Positions 6,223-9,971 of a stretch of DNA of 9,971 nucleotides are shown piece by piece (within the stretch, counting starts at the first letter, position 1; the number at the start of each line of letters is the position of its first letter). The stretch is taken from NCBI GenBank assembly GCA_013813215.1, contig JACCSC010000137.1, positions 1-9,971 on the forward strand, given 5' to 3'. The position numbers were made by a program, and so were the translations under genes. Source of the stretch: Geodermatophilaceae bacterium. Its GTDB lineage: Bacteria > Actinomycetota > Actinomycetes > Mycobacteriales > Geodermatophilaceae. The notes under the pieces are model-generated. The model was not told the origin of the DNA. It made no database searches and was given only the letters and a program-made list of their open reading frames with translations.

Positions 6223-7052
6223 TCCAGGAACAGCGCGGCGGTGCCCGGCAGGGCCGGCCAGTGTGCGACGTGCCATGGCCGACGCAGCGGCATGCCGGTA
6301 CAGCGCACCGGGACCACCCGGCCCGCGGCCAGCTCGGTGGACACTGCGTCCTCCGAGATCAGGGTGACCCCGAGCCCGGCCACCGCACCGGCGACCACCG
6401 CGCCGTTCGATCCGAGCACGAGCCGGGGCGGGTCGGCCTCGCGGGCCTGTAGATAGGCCTCGGCGGCCACTCGGGTGCCCGATCCCTCCTCGCGTTGCAG
6501 CCATGGGGTGCGTAGGAGATCGAACGTGGCCGCCACCGACGGGGCGGCGATCACGAGCAGCCGGTTGAGACGGATCGCGCCGACGGTGACCGCAAGGTGC
6601 TCCGGTGGGCGGCCGGCGATGACCAGGTCGACCTCGTGCCCCTCCAGCCGGCGCCAGACCAGGTCGCTTCGGTCCACGTGCAGGCTGGGCCGGACGTCGG
6701 CGTATCGCCGCAGGAACCCGGCGAGTAGGCCGGGCAGGACGTGCTCGCCGGCCGTGGTCACCGCGGCCAGCCGGAGCTCGCCGCGGGTCGGGTCGGGCCG
6801 GCTGCGGACGGCGGCCAGCGCCTCCTCGGCCAGCCCCAGCATCGCGCGGGCATACCGGCTGTAGACCTGGCCCGCGTCGGTGAGGACGACACCGCGGCCC
6901 GAGCGGGCCAGCAGGTCCACACCCAGTTCGCGGGCGAGGGAGGAGATCGCGGCCGACACCGCGGACTCGGTGACTACCAGTTCTCGAGCGGCGGCCCGAA
7001 CCGAGCCGGTGTCGGCCACCGCGACCAGGGCCCGCTGCCGGGCTGCGGTCAC
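6162..7052 (-). CDS. cbbR: LysR-type transcriptional regulator, probable CbbR
   Basis: CbbR proteins control RuBisCO operons in response to Calvin-cycle metabolites such as RuBP or phosphoenolpyruvate. This one has the N-terminal winged helix-turn-helix (SVRAAARELVVTESAVSAAI, then ELGVDLLARSGRGVVLTDAG) and a periplasmic-binding-protein-like effector domain (about residues 80-280; RGELRLAAVTTAGEHVLPGLL, VDLVIAGRPPEHL, AVAGLGVTLI). The GTG at 7052 gives MTAARQRALVAV, the normal LysR beginning, and 296 residues. A TTG at 7085 would add 11 residues but lies on top of a likely -10 element, so it is less likely. The gene is transcribed away from cbbL, as in classical cbbR-cbbL pairs, and its 3' end overlaps the kinase gene by 61 bp. 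The LysR family is certain from the sequence; the CbbR role is inferred from position. Confidence 0.88.
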   Translation of the reverse strand: MTAARQRALVAVADTGSVRAAARELVVTESAVSAAISSLARELGVDLLARSGRGVVLTDAGQVYSRYARAMLGLAEEALAAVRSRPDPTRGELRLAAVTTAGEHVLPGLLAGFLRRYADVRPSLHVDRSDLVWRRLEGHEVDLVIAGRPPEHLAVTVGAIRLNRLLVIAAPSVAATFDLLRTPWLQREEGSGTRVAAEAYLQAREADPPRLVLGSNGAVVAGAVAGLGVTLISEDAVSTELAAGRVVPVRCTGMPLRRPWHVAHWPALPGTAALFLDYLLGMPGWSSPRRRPSSAG

Positions 7053-7155
7053 TTGCGCCCGACCAACACTTGACAGCTCACTCAAGCATTATGCCAAAGG
7101 CTTGATAGACAACACAGTATTTCCGGTCGATGCTCGGAGGGTCGAAAGGAGTCAC
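7053..7155. promoter_or_regulatory. Divergent cbbR-cbbL control region with palindromic operator candidate
   Basis: This 103-bp gap separates cbbR from cbbL. At 7082-7105 lies an imperfect 24-bp palindrome: arms TCAAGC and GCTTGA with 12 bases between, and two further inner pairs (TT with AA). LysR-type regulators bind such interrupted dyads. On the minus strand CATAAT (7092-7087) is a good -10 for cbbR and lies inside the palindrome, so binding there could repress cbbR, as is usual for this family. A TTGATA at 7102-7107 is a possible -35 for cbbL, but no good -10 follows at standard spacing, in keeping with an activator-dependent promoter. A TTGACA at 7070-7075 has no partner at normal spacing. 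The cbbL ribosome binding site AAAGGAG lies just before its ATG. No mapping data support these sites. Confidence 0.5.
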
Positions 7156-8607
7156 ATGACGGACCCCGCGGAACGGACCGACCGCTGGGCGGCAGGCGTG
7201 CTGCCCTACGCCGAGATGGGCTACTGGCAGCCGGACTACGAGCCCAAGCCCACCGACATCCTGGCCGCCTTCCGGATCACGCCGCAGCCCGGCGTACCGC
7301 CGGAGGAGGCGGGGGCCGCGGTGGCGGGGGAGTCCTCCACCGCGACCTGGACCGTGGTCTGGACCGACCGGCTGACCAGCCACGAGCACTACCAGGCCAA
7401 GTGCTACTCCGTGACGGCCGTGCCGGGCGTCGAGGGGCAGTACATCGCGCTGATCGCCTACGACATCGACCTGTTCGAGGAGGGGTCGATCGCGAACCTG
7501 ACGTCCTCGATCATCGGCAACGTCTTCGGCTTCAAGGCGCTGCGCGCGCTGCGGCTGGAGGACATGCGGATCCCGTCGCACTACGCCAAGACGTTCCAGG
7601 GCCCGGCGCACGGGATCGTGATGGAGCGGGAGTACCTCGGCAAGTACGGGCGCCCGCTGCTCGGGGCCACCACCAAGCCGAAGCTCGGGCTGTCCGCCCG
7701 CAACTACGGGCGGGTCGTGTACGAGGCGCTGCGCGGGGGACTGGACTTCACCAAGGACGACGAGAACATCAACTCCCAGCCGTTCATGCGCTGGCGGGAT
7801 CGCTTCCTGTTCTCGATGGAAGGGGTCAACCGCGCGCAAGCGGCGACCGGTGAGATCAAGGGGCACTACCTCAACGTCACCGCGGCGACCATGGAGGACA
7901 TGTACGAGCGGGCCGAGTTCGCCAAGCAGCTCGGCAGCATCATCGTCATGATCGACCTGACCGTGGGCTACACCGCGATCCAGTCGATGGCCCTCTGGGC
8001 GCGCCGCAACGGCGTGCTGCTGCACCTGCACCGGGCCGGCCACGGGACGTACACCCGCCAGAAGAACCACGGCGTGAGCTTCCGGGTGATCGCCAAGTGG
8101 ATGCGCCTGGCCGGCGTGGACCACATCCACGCCGGCACCGTCGTCGGCAAGCTGGAGGGCGACCCGAACATCACCCGCGGCTTCTACGACACGCTGCGCC
8201 TCAACCACGTGCCCGCGGACCCGGGCAAGGGGCTCTACTTCGACCAGGACTGGGCCTCGCTGCCGGGCTGTATGCCGGTGGCCTCCGGCGGCATCCACGC
8301 CGGCCAGATGCACCAACTGCTGGACTACCTCGGTGAGGACGTGATCCTGCAGTTCGGGGGCGGCACGATCGGTCACCCGATGGGGGTGGCGGCCGGAGCC
8401 ACCGCCAACCGGGTCGCCCTGGAGGCGATGATCAAGGCGCGCAACGAGGGCCGCGAGTTCGTGGAGGAGGGCCCGGACATCCTGCGCTCGGCGGCCAAAC
8501 ACTGCAAGGAGCTGGAGATGGCGTTGTCCACCTGGGGAGATATCACCTACCAGTACGAATCGACCGACGTCCCCGACGTCGTCGCGACCCCCACCCCGTC
8601 CTCATGA
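7156..8607 (+). CDS. cbbL: RuBisCO large subunit, form I red type
   Basis: This is the catalytic subunit that carboxylates ribulose 1,5-bisphosphate to two 3-phosphoglycerates. The protein is 483 residues, starting at the ATG preceded by AAAGGAG. The whole active site is present: Glu59 and Thr64 in ESSTATW, Asn122 in SIIGNVFG, Lys174 and Lys176 in TTKPKLG, the carbamylated Lys200 in GLDFTKDDEN, His292-Arg293 in LHRAGHG, His325 and loop-6 Lys332 in HIHAGTVVGKLEG, Ser377 in PVASGG, and GGGT (401-404). It is an authentic RuBisCO, not a RuBisCO-like protein. The N-terminus (ERTDRW, GYWQPDYEPKPTD) and the extended C-terminal tail after WGDITYQYESTD are features of red-type (form IC/ID/IE) enzymes; the tail is the substrate for CbbX. 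Its stop overlaps the cbbS start. Which form I subgroup it belongs to needs a tree. Confidence 0.98.
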   Translation: MTDPAERTDRWAAGVLPYAEMGYWQPDYEPKPTDILAAFRITPQPGVPPEEAGAAVAGESSTATWTVVWTDRLTSHEHYQAKCYSVTAVPGVEGQYIALIAYDIDLFEEGSIANLTSSIIGNVFGFKALRALRLEDMRIPSHYAKTFQGPAHGIVMEREYLGKYGRPLLGATTKPKLGLSARNYGRVVYEALRGGLDFTKDDENINSQPFMRWRDRFLFSMEGVNRAQAATGEIKGHYLNVTAATMEDMYERAEFAKQLGSIIVMIDLTVGYTAIQSMALWARRNGVLLHLHRAGHGTYTRQKNHGVSFRVIAKWMRLAGVDHIHAGTVVGKLEGDPNITRGFYDTLRLNHVPADPGKGLYFDQDWASLPGCMPVASGGIHAGQMHQLLDYLGEDVILQFGGGTIGHPMGVAAGATANRVALEAMIKARNEGREFVEEGPDILRSAAKHCKELEMALSTWGDITYQYESTDVPDVVATPTPSS

Positions 8608-9032
8608 GGGTCACCCAGGGCGCCTTCTCGTACCTGCCCGACCTGACCGACGAGGAGATCACCGCCCAGGTCCAGTACGTCCTGGACCAGGGCTGGCCGT
8701 GCGCGGTGGAGTACACCGACGACCCGCACCCCCGCAACACGTACTGGGAGATGTGGGGGCTGCCGATGTTCGACCTCACCGACGCTGCCGGCGTGCTGGC
8801 CGAGATCACCGACTGTCGTACGGCGCACCCGGGGCTGTACATCAGGCTCATCGCGTACGACGCGAGCTACGGGCGGCAGACCACCGCGCTGTCCTTCCTG
8901 GTGGCCCGCCCGGCCGTGGAACCAGGCTTCCGGCTCGACCGCGAGGAAGGCAGTGACCGGCAGATCCGCTACCGGCTGCACGCCTACTCCGCCGACCGGC
9001 CGGAAGGGGAGCGCTACCCGAGTGACCGCTGA
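8604..9032 (+). CDS. cbbS: RuBisCO small subunit, red type
   Basis: This 142-residue subunit caps the L8 core to form L8S8 holoenzyme. Landmarks are MRVTQGAFSYLPDLTDEEI (1-19), the signature DDPHPRNTYWEMWGLPMFDL (39-58) and LSFLVARP (96-103). The C-terminal extension EPGFRLDREEGSDRQIRYR onward, ending near RPEGERY, is the beta-hairpin of red-type small subunits that lines the central channel and helps assembly without extra chaperones; green-type small subunits lack it. The ATG overlaps the cbbL stop (ATGA) and has no clear ribosome binding site of its own, so translation is probably coupled to cbbL, which would help match subunit ratios. The length is normal for the red type. Confidence 0.97.
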   Translation: MRVTQGAFSYLPDLTDEEITAQVQYVLDQGWPCAVEYTDDPHPRNTYWEMWGLPMFDLTDAAGVLAEITDCRTAHPGLYIRLIAYDASYGRQTTALSFLVARPAVEPGFRLDREEGSDRQIRYRLHAYSADRPEGERYPSDR

Positions 9033-9971
9033 CCCGCGGCCCAGTTTCGGGATGGTGCGCCCCGGCGGGGCGGTGCCCCCCGGCGGGGCCGCGGACGCCG
9101 AGGACTCCGGCGACACGGGGGCGCCGGAACACCTGCCGTCCGACGCCACGATCGACCTCGCGGCGCAGCAACGCGAGTCGGGCGTGGTGGAGGTGCTCCA
9201 GGCGTTGGAAGCGGAGCTGATCGGCCTGGAGCCGGTCAAGACCCGGATCCAGCAGATCGCCGCGCTGCTGCTGGTCGATCGGGCCCGGCGCCGGTTCGGC
9301 CTGGACTCGCCGCGGCCGACGCTGCACATGAGCTTCACCGGGGCGCCGGGGACCGGGAAGACGACGGTGGCGCTGCGGATGGCCGAGCTGCTGCACCGGC
9401 TGGGCTACCTGCGCCGTGGCCACCTCGTGGCCGTGACCCGCGACGACCTCGTCGGGCAGTACGTCGGACACACTGCGCCCAAGACGAAGGACGTGCTCAA
9501 GCGGGCGATGGGCGGCGTGCTGTTCATCGACGAGGCCTACTACCTGTACCGCGCGGACAACGAGCGCGACTACGGCCAGGAGTCCATCGAGATCCTGCTG
9601 CAGGTGATGGAGAACCAGCGCGACGACCTCGTCGTCATCCTGGCCGGCTACCCCGACCGGATGGAGGAGTTCTTCGCCTCCAACCCGGGCATGAGTTCCC
9701 GGATCGCGCACCACATCGACTTTCCCGACTACTCCCTCGACGAGCTGGTGGAGATCGGTGAGGTCATGGTGGCCCGTGAGGGCTACGCCTTCGATCCGGC
9801 CACCGAGCCGGTGTTCCGCGACTACCTGCGCCGGCGGGCCGACCAGCCGCGGTTCGCCAACGCCCGCAGCGTCCGCAACGCGATCCTGCGCGCGAGACTC
9901 CGGCAGGCCAACCGGTTGCTCGGCCTGGACACCCCGGTCGGCCGCGACGACCTGATCCGGCTGCAGCCCGC
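9022..9971 (+). CDS. cbbX: Red-type RuBisCO activase CbbX (partial, cut by window end)
   Basis: This AAA+ ATPase pulls on the CbbL C-terminal tail to release inhibitory sugar phosphates, and in proteobacteria it is itself activated by RuBP. The window holds 316 codons with no stop. Landmarks are LIGLEPVKTRI (67-77), Walker A GAPGTGKTT (107-115), the pore-loop segment GQYVGHTAPKT (145-155), Walker B VLFIDEAYYLY (166-176), ESIEILLQVMENQRDDLVVILAGY (187-210, in two strands), SRIAHHIDFPDYS (226-238) and the sensor-2-like FANARSVRNAILRAR (278-292). The GTG at 9022 overlaps cbbS by 11 bp and has GGGGAG ten bases before it; an ATG at 9052 is the alternative. From the GTG, the N-terminus is about 30 residues longer than in the R. 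sphaeroides protein and is Gly/Pro/Asp-rich, so the start is unsure. Some 20-40 residues are probably missing at the C-terminus. Confidence 0.96.
   Translation, partial: MTADPRPSFGMVRPGGAVPPGGAADAEDSGDTGAPEHLPSDATIDLAAQQRESGVVEVLQALEAELIGLEPVKTRIQQIAALLLVDRARRRFGLDSPRPTLHMSFTGAPGTGKTTVALRMAELLHRLGYLRRGHLVAVTRDDLVGQYVGHTAPKTKDVLKRAMGGVLFIDEAYYLYRADNERDYGQESIEILLQVMENQRDDLVVILAGYPDRMEEFFASNPGMSSRIAHHIDFPDYSLDELVEIGEVMVAREGYAFDPATEPVFRDYLRRRADQPRFANARSVRNAILRARLRQANRLLGLDTPVGRDDLIRLQP

Noticed and set aside
7053..7085. TTG at 7085 as the cbbR start
   Set aside because: It adds 11 residues atypical for LysR proteins and lies before the transcription start expected from the CATAAT element; kept only as an alternative.
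7078..8502. 474-residue minus-strand open frame
   Set aside because: It lies fully opposite cbbL, has no recognisable domain, and would run through the cbbL promoter region; a shadow frame.
8547..9714. Minus-strand open frames opposite cbbS and cbbX
   Set aside because: No domains or ribosome binding sites; cbbS and cbbX on the plus strand account for the region.

Overview
The window comes from a high-GC actinobacterium. GC-rich codon use, NarL/DesK-type two-component proteins, GTG starts and stop/start overlaps all point that way. Genus cannot be fixed from the sequence alone. Its core is a Calvin-Benson-Bassham (CBB) CO2-fixation cluster of the red (form I) type: cbbL, cbbS and the RuBisCO activase cbbX run to the right edge (cbbX is cut off by the window end), with a divergent LysR-type regulator (cbbR) in front and phosphoribulokinase (prk) a little upstream.

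Layout. 1-1000: a sparse, decayed stretch holding an in-frame 5' piece of recC (RecBCD gamma subunit) that runs into an unrelated zinc-ribbon-like sequence (minus strand), about 340 bp with nothing recognisable, and an OB-fold piece of an ExeM/NucH-type extracellular nuclease (plus strand). 1001-4225: minus-strand group of prk, then a flavin monooxygenase with an N-terminal SnoaL/NTF2-like domain, then a DUF952 protein; the spacing suggests one transcription unit. 4226-4339: divergent intergenic region. 4340-6222: plus-strand response regulator and histidine kinase with a GTGA overlap. 6162-7052: cbbR on the minus strand, overlapping the kinase gene tail to tail. 7053-7155: the cbbR/cbbL control region, with a 24-bp imperfect palindrome. 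7156-9971: cbbL-cbbS-cbbX, each overlapping the next.

Together, PRK makes ribulose 1,5-bisphosphate, CbbLS carboxylates it, and CbbX removes inhibitory sugar phosphates from RuBisCO by pulling on the CbbL C-terminal tail. CbbR probably controls the cbbLSX promoter. The two-component pair between prk and cbbR is a candidate second regulatory input. The monooxygenase and the DUF952 protein have no textbook role in CO2 fixation and are the least explained part of the cluster. No tRNA, rRNA, CRISPR array, insertion sequence or attachment site was seen.
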